Assembly: GCA_009778535.1 (NCBI GenBank)
Contig: WRJP01000053.1
Span: forward strand, 1-11,011
DNA: 11,011 nt
Direction: 5' to 3'
Origin: Propionibacteriaceae bacterium
GTDB lineage: Bacteria > Actinomycetota > Actinomycetes > Propionibacteriales > Propionibacteriaceae
The stretch's first letter is position 1. The number at the start of each line of letters is the position of its first letter. The notes beneath the pieces are model-generated. The model made no database searches, was not told the DNA's origin, and saw nothing but the letters and a program-made list of their open reading frames with translations. A program made the position numbers and the translations under genes. Of the stretch, positions 1 to 7,017 are shown piece after piece.

Positions 1-2
1 CA

Positions 3-287
3 CCTTCGCTACGGGCGGTTCTGGTGATACCTGAGCGTCCCCAGATTGTCGCACGTTTCATATTTGATGATTCACCCGGGATCGAAGAATACAAAACCGT
101 GGCTATGGTTGAAAGCGAAGTCCGTGCTGACTTTGCAGACGTTCGGAATATCCATGCGAGACATATTCATAAAAGCACAGATGAGATCGGAGTGTCGTTC
201 ACTACAGTTAATATATCTGCGCCTAAGAAGATCGACTATCTACCAGGTGAAATCAATGCATATGCAAGGAAAGAATCAAATAGTTGA
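3..287 (+). CDS. 3' part of an immunity-like protein, open at the left window edge
   Basis: This reading frame is open from the window edge to a TGA at 285-287; the first possible in-window start is GTG at 24, with no clear ribosome binding site, so I treat it as the end of a longer gene. The readable part (about 94 residues) is mixed alpha/beta-like and acidic, with no signal peptide or membrane segment, and contains the stretch RPQIVARFIFDDSPG. I cannot assign a family. Its position directly before an orphan toxin tip, and the immunity-like genes that follow, suggest it is the immunity protein of a toxin gene lying left of the window; that is inference from context. Its stop codon overlaps the TTG start of the next gene in the sequence TTGA (284-287), so the two may be translationally coupled. 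Confidence 0.55.
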   Translation, partial: PSLRAVLVIPERPQIVARFIFDDSPGIEEYKTVAMVESEVRADFADVRNIHARHIHKSTDEIGVSFTTVNISAPKKIDYLPGEINAYARKESNS

Positions 288-526
288 CAGGTAATCCTAA
301 TGACCCCAAAGCTCGAAGCTGGATAGAAAGCCGTGTCAAGAATACTCGTGACAACTCAAGCGAGATACGACAGGGCGTTTATCACCCGAACTCTGGAGGT
401 GGCACAGATTACTGGTTCTACCGTCAAGGTTCTGATGTCGTAATAACGAAGGGGAATGGTGAATTCGTAACTATTTTAAAGGACGGGCAAACTAATAGCT
501 GGTTTCAAGGGGCTGCGCCACGATGA
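284..526 (+). CDS. Orphan C-terminal toxin domain (polymorphic toxin tip), no delivery region
   Basis: The 80-residue product is a compact soluble domain: a basic, helix-prone N-terminal half (residues 7-30, KARSWIESRVKN then SSEIRQGVY) followed by a strand-rich half with DYWFYRQGSDVVITKGNGEF (42-61), VTILKDG (62-68) and a terminal WFQGAAPR. Short domains of this shape, ending at the stop and followed at once by an immunity gene, are typical of the variable C-terminal tips of polymorphic, CDI and MafB-like toxins; an RNase-type (BECR-fold) activity is possible but unproven. The frame begins immediately after an in-frame TAG (281-283), so no trunk, pre-toxin or secretion domain is attached. 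TTG is the only plausible start, with AAGGAAAG at 266-273 as a weak ribosome binding site. It may be a silent cassette or a small cytoplasmic toxin. Confidence 0.65.
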   Translation: MTGNPNDPKARSWIESRVKNTRDNSSEIRQGVYHPNSGGGTDYWFYRQGSDVVITKGNGEFVTILKDGQTNSWFQGAAPR

Positions 527-954
527 AAACGAATTCTTCATTGCGTGAATCTATCGGAAAATCTGTTGCGGGTGTGCGACGGGTACATTATGTTTACCGA
601 GAAGAAATTCAGCAGGATGTTGGTGGCCCACTGGAATTAACTTTTACGGACGGCACTACTGTTGTCTGTGATGTCGGCGGAGACGGTGAAACTCTTGCTG
701 TAGCAAACCGAGCCTGGGTTGACCCTTTTGCTGAGCCACTGTCGGCTGAAAATAGAGCATACGTTGAAAGCTATGGTAAGTGGACTGCGTTTGAGGGCAG
801 TGGACTTCTTGATTGTGCTGTTGGGGAGCAGATAGTCAAGGTAGATGAGTTGAGCAATACTCATGGAACCATTGTGGCTGCACGCATACATATTGCCGTA
901 TTGACAATATTGGTATGGGTTGAGTGTGATGAGCTTTATGTCCAAGTTTATTAG
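523..954 (+). CDS. Probable immunity protein for the orphan toxin at 284-526
   Basis: A 143-residue acidic cytoplasmic protein with no signal peptide or clear membrane segment. Residues 5-60 contain a recognisable block: SLRESIGKSVAGVRRVHYVY, then GPLELTFTDGTTVVCDVGGDGETL and AWVDPFAEPLS. The C-terminal part alternates short strands and ends DELYVQVY. This looks to me like a compact strand-rich immunity protein family of Gram-positive polymorphic toxin loci; I do not know an Imm number. The start ATG at 523 overlaps the toxin stop (ATGA, 523-526), with AAGGGG at 507-512 as ribosome binding site. This is the usual toxin-then-immunity arrangement and the main reason to pair it with the preceding domain. 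The last codons overlap the remnant of another toxin tail in a different frame. Confidence 0.7.
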   Translation: MKTNSSLRESIGKSVAGVRRVHYVYREEIQQDVGGPLELTFTDGTTVVCDVGGDGETLAVANRAWVDPFAEPLSAENRAYVESYGKWTAFEGSGLLDCAVGEQIVKVDELSNTHGTIVAARIHIAVLTILVWVECDELYVQVY

Positions 955-1000
955 AAGAGCTTGTCCAGTGGATGACTTTAAGTTTGCGGTGCCACGATGA
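938..1000 (+). pseudogene. Remnant of a second toxin C-terminus (tail only)
   Basis: In the frame ending with the TGA at 998-1000 the sequence reads FIRRACPVDDFKFAVPR-stop; an ATG at 938 opens it but it is only 20 codons. The last bases, GCCACGATGA (991-1000), are identical to the end of the orphan toxin at 517-526, and both encode a terminal Pro-Arg and overlap the next gene's ATG in the same way. I read it as the surviving 3' tip of a toxin whose upstream part was lost when its immunity gene was joined behind the immunity gene at 523-954. The first codons lie inside the end of that gene, so the true junction is near 950-960. It is too short for a function; a leader peptide coupling translation of the next gene is an alternative. 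Confidence 0.45.
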
Positions 1001-1662
1001 GGGCTGTTTGTGTTTGCAATGATCCAAAAGTTTTTGCCGATAATTACCATGGCATGTTTGATTTTTTCCACGATCTCTACCCGCTAACAGTAGGAAGTAG
1101 ATACCTGATATTAGGCATGACTATTTTCAGAAATCAGTTTTTCTTTCTTGTAAAGAATGACTTTGGTAGCCCTGATTTTGCCCCTTCTGCGTTTTTCGAG
1201 TTTTTTGTGGCAGATGTACCTGATAGTTGGAAATTCAGATCAGGAAGAGACCATGATGTATCAGAAATAGATAGTTCAACAGAACTACCTTGTGCGAAAT
1301 GGGGCTATCCCGAGTTGGTTGATGATTCAAACCATGGAAGTGATCTAGAAGCACGAGAAATTGATGCGCTGATGATTTTTGAGGCGCGTTATCAGGCTGC
1401 TTTTCATGAAGATGTTAAGAGTAGTCTACTGACACTCTTAGAAAAAGTAGGATCCCTCATATCAAGCGAAGATGCGGAATCGCTAACAATGTGCGTTTCT
1501 GCGAATGAATGCAGTCTTGCGCTTGAACTGTTAACCACGAAACTGTACAACTCGAAAGCGTATATCCATCCTGAAATTGTTGACAGTATCCGTGATTTGA
1601 CAATCACTTTGAGGATGGATTCATTTTTAGCTGACCGCTTGATATTGAACAGCGCAGATTGA
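997..1662 (+). CDS. Composite immunity-like protein with MafI-like C-terminal domain
   Basis: A 221-residue soluble protein that appears to have two parts. Residues 1-135 include VFADNYHGMFDFF, GSRYLILGMTIFRNQFFFLV, FFEFF and WGYPELVDD, an aromatic-rich strand domain like proteins encoded beside polymorphic toxins. Residues 136-208 are helical (VKSSLLTLLEKVGSLISSED, then CSLALELLTTKLY and HPEIVDSIRDL), a pattern resembling the small MafI immunity proteins that pair with MafB-type toxins; this match is from memory of the family and should be tested. MafI-type proteins are normally stand-alone and shorter than 100 residues, so this could be a fusion of two cassettes. The ATG at 997 overlaps the stop of the preceding toxin-tail remnant in ATGA, and no good ribosome binding site precedes it. 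The gene is conspicuously AT-rich compared with pcrA next door, in keeping with horizontal transfer. Confidence 0.6.
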   Translation: MRAVCVCNDPKVFADNYHGMFDFFHDLYPLTVGSRYLILGMTIFRNQFFFLVKNDFGSPDFAPSAFFEFFVADVPDSWKFRSGRDHDVSEIDSSTELPCAKWGYPELVDDSNHGSDLEAREIDALMIFEARYQAAFHEDVKSSLLTLLEKVGSLISSEDAESLTMCVSANECSLALELLTTKLYNSKAYIHPEIVDSIRDLTITLRMDSFLADRLILNSAD

Positions 1663-1714
1663 AGTGCAGAATCCATTAATCGTTGTTGATTTATTAACCA
1701 TCGAAAACATGGAA

Positions 1715-1728
1715 ACTGATAGATCAGT
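1715..1728. terminator. Short inverted repeat between convergent genes, weak terminator candidate
   Basis: ACTGAT-AG-ATCAGT is an exact inverted repeat in the 77-bp gap between the immunity-like gene (ends 1662) and the 3' end of pcrA (stop 1740-1742). As a hairpin it leaves only about four pairs with a six-base loop. On the minus strand it is followed by a broken T-run (TTTCC...TTTT), which would suit the end of pcrA, but the stem is weak and AT-rich. Confidence 0.25.
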
Positions 1729-1739
1729 GGCTGTAGATG

Positions 1740-4109
1740 TCACAATTTTTGCAATGGCGCGTGCGCCAGTGCTAAACGTTTCACTCCCGCTTCAAAGCTG
1801 ATGTCGATCGTATTCCTCTCGGAATCGACAGCAACAACGGTTCCGATGCCGAAGCTGGAATGCATTAGTTTCTCTCCCACTTCGGTAGCCATGATTCGTG
1901 GGCCAATGATTTTGGGTGCGGTCGAACGTCTGACTTGCTGCTGCGACAAGCTGGTACGCGACTGCGCTTTCTGCTTCCAGCCGGCGTCTTGCAACCCGAG
2001 CCTGCGCCATGAAATAAGTTCGTCCGGTACTTCGGAAATGAAACGGCTCGGCGGGTTATAGTTCGGAGCCCCCCAGGTCATTCGCGTTGTTGCTCTGGAG
2101 AAATACAGCCTGCTGCGCGCCCTAGTGATTCCTACGTACACCAAACGTCGTTCTTCATGCAGTTCGGCCAGGTCTTGCATCGCCAGGGCATGGGGGAAAA
2201 TACCTTCCTCCAGACCGGTAAGAAACACTGTTTCAAATTCGAGACCCTTAGCAGTGTGCAGCGTCATGAGCGTAACCATGCCATCGTCACGCGTCGGTAA
2301 ATCATCAGAATCCGACACCAAAGCGATGCGTTCCAAAAAAGCAGGCAGCGAGTCCGAGATTTCAGTGTCTGCATCGGTTTCAGCTAGGTCTACAACATGG
2401 GCTGCTGCAACGAACTCTGCCGCTACCGAGACTAACTCCACCAAGTTCTCCAGCCGCGAGGAATCTTGCGGGTCTTTGGAATGACTCAGCGCGTCCGCAT
2501 AGCCGGACGTGTGCAGGATTGAGGCCAAAATTTGATCTGCTGGTACGCCTTCACTCATCTTCTGTTGCTCAGCGGCGAGCACCTTTACGAACGCAGCAAC
2601 TTGGTTGACTGAACGGGAGGCCAGCTCTGGAATCTGTTCGCAACGCTGCAAGGCTTCAAAGAAAGAAATCCCCGCTGACCGCGCGTAGCCAGCAATGAGA
2701 GTCTCTGCTCGCTCCCCGATACCACGCCTGGGGACATTGAGGATACGGCGAACTGACACGTCGTCCGCCGGATTTGCGATTACGCGCAGGTAGGCAACAG
2801 CGTCGCGCACTTCTTTGCGTTCGTAAAACTTAACTCCGCCGATTACCTGGTAGGGGACGCCGGTTCGGATAAACACTTCTTCAAAAACCCGCGACTGCGC
2901 ATTGGTGCGATAGAAAACAGCAGTCTCACCAGGTTTGGAGAGTTTTTCAGCCGTAAGTCGATTCACTTCTTCGGCAACAAAATGGGCTTCGTCATGCTCA
3001 GTGTCGGCCACATACCCAACGATCAACTCCCCAGTTCCAGAATCTGTCCAGAGTTTCTTCTCCAACCGCGAAGGGTTACAAGTAATGACTTGGTTGGCAG
3101 CGGAGAGGATATTCTGGGTAGAACGATAGTTTTGTTCCAACACGATTGTGCGCGCCCCAGGAAAATCTTGCTCGAAGTCGATGATGTTGCGAATCGTTGC
3201 TCCCCGGAACGCATAGATAGATTGATCAGAATCCCCAACTACCAGCAACTCACCAGGGCTGATACGAAAGTCCAGCTCGTCACTTGCTGGTACTTGCGGC
3301 GGTTCAACGCCACGGACGAAGCTCGCGGACATATTTTCAGTCGCCGGCTCGGGTATCGAATACTGCGCGGCGCAAAGTTCGCGGATGAGCATGTATTGGG
3401 CATGGTTGGTGTCTTGATACTCGTCTACTAAAACTTGTCTAAAGCGGCGGCGGTACGCCTCTCGCAGTTGCGGAAATCGTTGCAGCAACTGCACAGTCAT
3501 CATGATCAGATCATCAAAATCCAATGCGTTCGCCTGCGCTAGCCGTTGCTGATATTGGCGGTAAACCTCGGCATATACAGTTTCTTCGCCGCGTGCTGCT
3601 GTGCGTTCGGCTGACTCGTAATCTACTAACTCATTTTTGCACGTCGATATCCAATTCATAGCCGCATTTGTATGGAACCGCTTGGGATCCAGGCTTTGGT
3701 CTTTCATCACTGCTGCGATGAGTCGCTTGGAATCGGTAGCATCATAAATCGAAAAGGAGCGTGAAATCCCAAACCGCCCGATCTCGGCTCGTAGGATGCG
3801 GACACATGCCGCATGGAAGGTGGAAACCCACATCTTGCGCGCTCGCGCTCCGACTAGGTCAACTACCCGTTCACGCATCTCGGAAGCCGCTTTGTTGGTG
3901 AAGGTGATAGCCAAGATATTCGCCGGATGAACCCCGCGATGCTTCACCAGGTAGGCGATCCTACGGGTGAGAACTCTGGTTTTTCCAGAACCAGCGCCAG
4001 CTACCACTATCACTGGGGAACCAGCATGGCACACCGCCTCACGTTGCGGCTGGTTCAGGTCGGCGAGCAGGTCAATATCTGGTGCGAATTCAAGTTCTGG
4101 GTCGTACAT
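1740..4109 (-). CDS. pcrA: ATP-dependent DNA helicase PcrA/UvrD (SF1A)
   Basis: A 3'-5' superfamily 1A helicase that works in nucleotide excision repair, replication restart and RecA-filament removal. All motifs are visible: Q-motif LNQPQREAV (18-26), Walker A GAGSGKT (38-44), Ia AITFTNKAASEM (67-78), II VDEYQDTN (228-235), III GDSDQSIYAFRGA (292-304), IV LEQNYRST (324-331), V LHTAKGLEF (617-625) and VI RRLVYVGITRAR (654-665). Residues 742-789 carry the C-terminal Tudor-like module of PcrA/UvrD1, reading VGEKLMHSSFGIGTVVAV and ending AHAPLQKL, which binds RNA polymerase in relatives. At 789 residues it is of normal family length, apart from a Pro/Glu/Ser-rich insert of about 35 residues (249-284) between motifs II and III. 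The ATG at 4109 lacks a good ribosome binding site but lies 9 nt after TAGAGT. It is divergent from glyA. Confidence 0.96.
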   Translation of the reverse strand: MYDPELEFAPDIDLLADLNQPQREAVCHAGSPVIVVAGAGSGKTRVLTRRIAYLVKHRGVHPANILAITFTNKAASEMRERVVDLVGARARKMWVSTFHAACVRILRAEIGRFGISRSFSIYDATDSKRLIAAVMKDQSLDPKRFHTNAAMNWISTCKNELVDYESAERTAARGEETVYAEVYRQYQQRLAQANALDFDDLIMMTVQLLQRFPQLREAYRRRFRQVLVDEYQDTNHAQYMLIRELCAAQYSIPEPATENMSASFVRGVEPPQVPASDELDFRISPGELLVVGDSDQSIYAFRGATIRNIIDFEQDFPGARTIVLEQNYRSTQNILSAANQVITCNPSRLEKKLWTDSGTGELIVGYVADTEHDEAHFVAEEVNRLTAEKLSKPGETAVFYRTNAQSRVFEEVFIRTGVPYQVIGGVKFYERKEVRDAVAYLRVIANPADDVSVRRILNVPRRGIGERAETLIAGYARSAGISFFEALQRCEQIPELASRSVNQVAAFVKVLAAEQQKMSEGVPADQILASILHTSGYADALSHSKDPQDSSRLENLVELVSVAAEFVAAAHVVDLAETDADTEISDSLPAFLERIALVSDSDDLPTRDDGMVTLMTLHTAKGLEFETVFLTGLEEGIFPHALAMQDLAELHEERRLVYVGITRARSRLYFSRATTRMTWGAPNYNPPSRFISEVPDELISWRRLGLQDAGWKQKAQSRTSLSQQQVRRSTAPKIIGPRIMATEVGEKLMHSSFGIGTVVAVDSERNTIDISFEAGVKRLALAHAPLQKL

Positions 4110-4118
4110 GTCCAGACC

Positions 4119-4124
4119 ACTCTA
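4119..4124 (-). promoter_or_regulatory. Possible -10 hexamer for near-leaderless pcrA mRNA
   Basis: On the minus strand TAGAGT ends 9 nt before the pcrA ATG, so a transcript begun 7 nt after it would have about 2-3 nt of leader. No ribosome binding site precedes the ATG, which fits. No convincing -35 box at 17 nt spacing, so this is a weak call. Confidence 0.3.
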
Positions 4125-4244
4125 CGGCAAAAACCAAGCAAATCCGCGCCAGTTGGCATGGCGATTCCCGGTGCGTTTCCATGTGCTATTTGACGTAAAC
4201 ACCACAGACATACCTTGATGAAGAAAGCTGCCAACCTCGCGCCT

Positions 4245-4275
4245 TGCTAAACTAAAACTCCTGATCGCAAAGGAG
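4245..4275 (+). promoter_or_regulatory. glyA extended -10 element and ribosome binding site
   Basis: TGCTAAACT at 4245-4253 has the TGn extension plus a good -10 hexamer (TAAACT), and AAAGGAG at 4269-4275 is a strong Shine-Dalgarno sequence 7 nt before the GTG at 4283. No clear -35 box is seen at normal spacing. The GTG start is decided by this ribosome binding site. The rest of the divergent pcrA-glyA gap (4110-4244) shows no riboswitch-like structure that I could recognise by eye. Confidence 0.5.
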
Positions 4276-4282
4276 AAGCGAA

Positions 4283-5710
4283 GTGAACCAAGCCTGGTCT
4301 GATGTCTACACCAAAGCCCTTGCACTGATTGCGGAAGTCGAGCCGGAAGTTGCCGCAGCGACACGGCAAGAACTCGCCGATCAGCGTGAGTCATTAAAAC
4401 TTATTGCCAGCGAAAACTACGCCTCGCTGCCGGTGTTAGCAGCTATGGGGACTTGGTTCTCCGATAAGTACGCCGAGGGTAACCCGGGGCATCGCTTCTA
4501 CGCAGGCTGTCAAAACGTTGACCGGGTTGAAACTCTCGCCGCCGAGCACGCCAAAGCGTTGTTTGGAGCCGATCACGCCTATGTGCAACCGCATTCGGGC
4601 ATTGACGCTAACCTGGTGGCGTATTGGTCAATACTGTCACACCGGATCGAATCCCCCACCCTGGAACGGTTACAGGTCAAGAATGTCAACGAGCTTTCCG
4701 AGGGTGATTGGGAGGAATTACGTCTGACCTTTGCCAAACAGCGCGTGATGGGGATGAGCTTGGATGTCGGCGGCCACCTCACCCACGGTTTTCGTCCGAA
4801 CATTTCGGGGAAGATGTTCCATCAACGCTCCTATGGCACTGACCCGCACACCCAGTTGATTGATTACGGAAAACTCCGCGCAGATGCCAAAGAGTTCAAA
4901 CCGTTGATTATCACCGCTGGTTATTCGGCATATCCGCGCCGCATCAATTTTGCTGCGATGCGTGAAATCGCGGACGAAGTGGGCGCGACCCTATTTGTAG
5001 ACATGGCTCATTTCGCGGGTCTTGTGGCTGGGAAGGTGTTCACCGGTGACGAAGACCCGGTACCGTTCGCTCATGTCGTAGCCACTACCACTCACAAGTC
5101 GCTGCGCGGCCCGCGTGGGGGAATGGTGCTGGCAAGTGGTGAATATGCGGCTGCGGTAGATCGCGGCTGCCCGCTGGTGTTAGGCGGCCCGTTGGGTCAT
5201 GTCATTGCTGCAAAGGCAGTTGCGCTCGCCGAAGCCCGTCAAGACTCGTTCCGCACCTATGCACAAGCGATCGCTGACAATGCAAAAGCCCTTGCTGAAG
5301 GGCTGTTGCGGCGCGGAGTGAAGCTGGTAACTGGCGGCACTGACAACCACATCGTGCTGCTTGATGTCAGCTCGTTCTCCATCACGGGACGGCAGGCCGA
5401 GTCGGCATTGTTGGATTCGGGTATCGTCACAAATCGCAACTCGGTACCCAATGACCCGAACGGGGCTTGGTACACCTCCGGAGTCAGAATCGGCACTCCA
5501 GCCCTAACCACCCGTGGCTTGGGAACAGCAGAATTCGACCAGATCGCCGGATTGATCGCCGACGTCCTTGCTGGAACTACTCCAGTGGCAACCGCAAACG
5601 GCGCGAGCAAGGCGAAGTACGCCATCGCCGACGGTTTGGCAGACCGCACCAAGGCTGCTGCCGCAGAATTGTTGAATGGTTTCCCGCTCTACCCGGGGTT
5701 ATCGTTGTAA
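4283..5710 (+). CDS. glyA: Serine hydroxymethyltransferase, long chlamydial/actinobacterial form
   Basis: A cytoplasmic PLP enzyme converting serine and tetrahydrofolate to glycine and 5,10-methylene-THF, the main source of one-carbon units. Diagnostic segments: LIASENYAS (40-48), GNPGHRFYAGCQNVD (66-80), GGHLTHG (163-169), DMAHFAGLVAG (240-250), TTTHKSLRGPRGG (268-280) with the PLP-binding lysine K272, and VRIGTPALTTRG (401-412). At 475 residues it is about 50 longer than E. coli GlyA. The extra length is mostly an insert at about 117-155 (SHRIESPTLERL...KQRVMG), the hallmark of the long form known from Actinobacteria and Chlamydia, plus an extended C-terminus. Translation starts at GTG behind AAAGGAG. 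Its last 22 bases overlap the 3' end of the convergent alr gene. No folD or other folate gene is adjacent. Confidence 0.94.
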   Translation: MNQAWSDVYTKALALIAEVEPEVAAATRQELADQRESLKLIASENYASLPVLAAMGTWFSDKYAEGNPGHRFYAGCQNVDRVETLAAEHAKALFGADHAYVQPHSGIDANLVAYWSILSHRIESPTLERLQVKNVNELSEGDWEELRLTFAKQRVMGMSLDVGGHLTHGFRPNISGKMFHQRSYGTDPHTQLIDYGKLRADAKEFKPLIITAGYSAYPRRINFAAMREIADEVGATLFVDMAHFAGLVAGKVFTGDEDPVPFAHVVATTTHKSLRGPRGGMVLASGEYAAAVDRGCPLVLGGPLGHVIAAKAVALAEARQDSFRTYAQAIADNAKALAEGLLRRGVKLVTGGTDNHIVLLDVSSFSITGRQAESALLDSGIVTNRNSVPNDPNGAWYTSGVRIGTPALTTRGLGTAEFDQIAGLIADVLAGTTPVATANGASKAKYAIADGLADRTKAAAAELLNGFPLYPGLSL

Positions 5711-6795
5711 GAGCGCAAGACCCGGTCAGTGATCAGACAGGTCACCTCGTAGGGAATGGTCTCCATCAGTGCCGCGATTTCTGATGTAGTGATCTCCTCG
5801 TCGTGGTCGCGCCCAATTAGTGTTACCTGATCGCCTACCACAACGTCGGTTTGCGCGCCTAGCTCAACCATGAATTGATCCATGCAAACTCGACCTACTA
5901 TCGGATATGAAGCTCCGCGAATCAGCACTCGGCCTTTGTTGGACAACGCCCTGGAGTAGCCATCGCCGTAACCAACTGGAATTGTGGCAATCCAAGTCGG
6001 TTCGCTTGCCGTCCAAGTCCGCCCATAGGAGACAGTTTCCCCTGCGGCTACCTTTTTTACGAAGCTGACTTCGGTAGTCCAGGTAAGTGCCGCAGCCAAC
6101 GCAATGGCCTTTGGCACTTCTTGGGACGGGTATGCGCCGTAGCACATGATTCCCGGACGCACCATGTCGAACCACGAATCTGGATGCGCGAGGATAGCGC
6201 CCGAGTTGGCTAAATGTTTCAACAGCTGCCCGGTGGTCTTTTCAACTTCTTGGCAAGTTTGCGCAAAGCGTTCAATCTGCCGCGCCGAAAAATCGTCCTG
6301 GGTGGGGTCGTCAGAAACCGGCATATGCGAGAAGATACCTTCTAGGATTAAATGCGGCGAAGTCATGATCTGCTCGGCCAACTGCATAGCTTCGTCACAG
6401 CGGCAGCCGATCCGTCCCATCCCCGTGTCAACCTTGAGTTGCACCCGGGCGGGTAGTTGTAGTTCGGACGCTGCCTGGGAGATTTGAGTGGCAGAGAGTT
6501 CATCAACGACTGTCAAGCTAATCTGGTTAACGATCCCCTGGCTGATTTCATTTCCCCGGGCAACTGACAGGTTCAAGATGGGTAGGGAAATTCCGGCCTC
6601 GCGCAGCTTGGCGCCCTCAGCGATCTTCGCCACACCAAGCCAGTCCGCAGCGTTGGTTTTCTCGATCATCTGCGAAACTTCTACTATTCCATGCCCGTAA
6701 GCATTCGCTTTCAGTGCCGCCAGAATCCCACGCTCGCCTACCTGGGAACGTATGGCACGTAGATTCGATTCAATTGCCGGTAGCGATGTGGTCAC
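5689..6795 (-). CDS. alr: Alanine racemase
   Basis: A cytoplasmic PLP enzyme interconverting L- and D-alanine, supplying D-Ala for peptidoglycan. Fold type III features are complete: PLP lysine K29 in LKANAYGHG (28-36), KVDTGMGRIG (121-130) with the phosphate-network arginine R128, H158, NSG (197-199), VRPG (212-215), the second catalytic base Y257 in VSYGRTW, IPVGYGDGYSR (272-282) and CMDQFMVE (304-311). Length (368) is normal. The start is GTG at 6795; the N-terminus before the first strand is very short, K29 standing where relatives have about K39, and the only in-frame upstream extension before a TAG at 6817-6819 has no ATG, GTG or TTG. No proper ribosome binding site precedes the GTG. 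It is convergent with glyA, overlapping its end (5689-5710). Confidence 0.95.
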   Translation of the reverse strand: MTTSLPAIESNLRAIRSQVGERGILAALKANAYGHGIVEVSQMIEKTNAADWLGVAKIAEGAKLREAGISLPILNLSVARGNEISQGIVNQISLTVVDELSATQISQAASELQLPARVQLKVDTGMGRIGCRCDEAMQLAEQIMTSPHLILEGIFSHMPVSDDPTQDDFSARQIERFAQTCQEVEKTTGQLLKHLANSGAILAHPDSWFDMVRPGIMCYGAYPSQEVPKAIALAAALTWTTEVSFVKKVAAGETVSYGRTWTASEPTWIATIPVGYGDGYSRALSNKGRVLIRGASYPIVGRVCMDQFMVELGAQTDVVVGDQVTLIGRDHDEEITTSEIAALMETIPYEVTCLITDRVLRSYNDNPG

Positions 6796-7001
6796 ATGCG
6801 AAGAAGTATTAATGGTCTATCGTCCCATCTCCAACATAGTTATGTCCTCGGTTTCCTCTGATTTTAGCGCTCCATGCCACTTCCCCGCTGGGCACGCACT
6901 TATCGCTGATGGCAGCTTGAAACAAAGACCATCTTGGCAAAAACTGTTCACTAAGGCCGCTGAAGAAATTCGGTGCGCCGCAATAGCTCTTTGAGAGTAT
7001 G

Positions 7002-7011
7002 AGCGTACGCT
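7002..7011 (+). promoter_or_regulatory. 10-bp palindrome containing a -10-like hexamer before the gene at 7018
   Basis: AGCGTACGCT (7002-7011) is a perfect palindrome. Its right half contains TACGCT (7006-7011), a TANNNT hexamer ending 6 nt before the ATG at 7018, which suits a leaderless start. Near-identical GAGTAT (6995-7000) and GAGTAC (7012-7017) flank it. It could be both promoter and operator, but a palindrome this short can arise by chance. The rest of the 222-bp gap from 6796 contains no gene I can support. Confidence 0.35.
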
Positions 7012-7017
7012 GAGTAC

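Noticed and set aside
46..294. Second plus-strand frame overlapping the first gene
   Set aside because: Its translation is low quality, and it competes with the frame at 3-287, which is open to the window edge and overlaps the next gene as expected.
637..1071. Minus-strand frame of 144 codons across the immunity region
   Set aside because: It lies antisense to two overlapping plus-strand genes whose proteins look family-like and have the toxin-immunity layout; its translation has no recognisable motif.
2982..3431. Plus-strand frame of about 149 codons inside pcrA
   Set aside because: It is fully antisense to a helicase with every motif intact, and the translation looks random.
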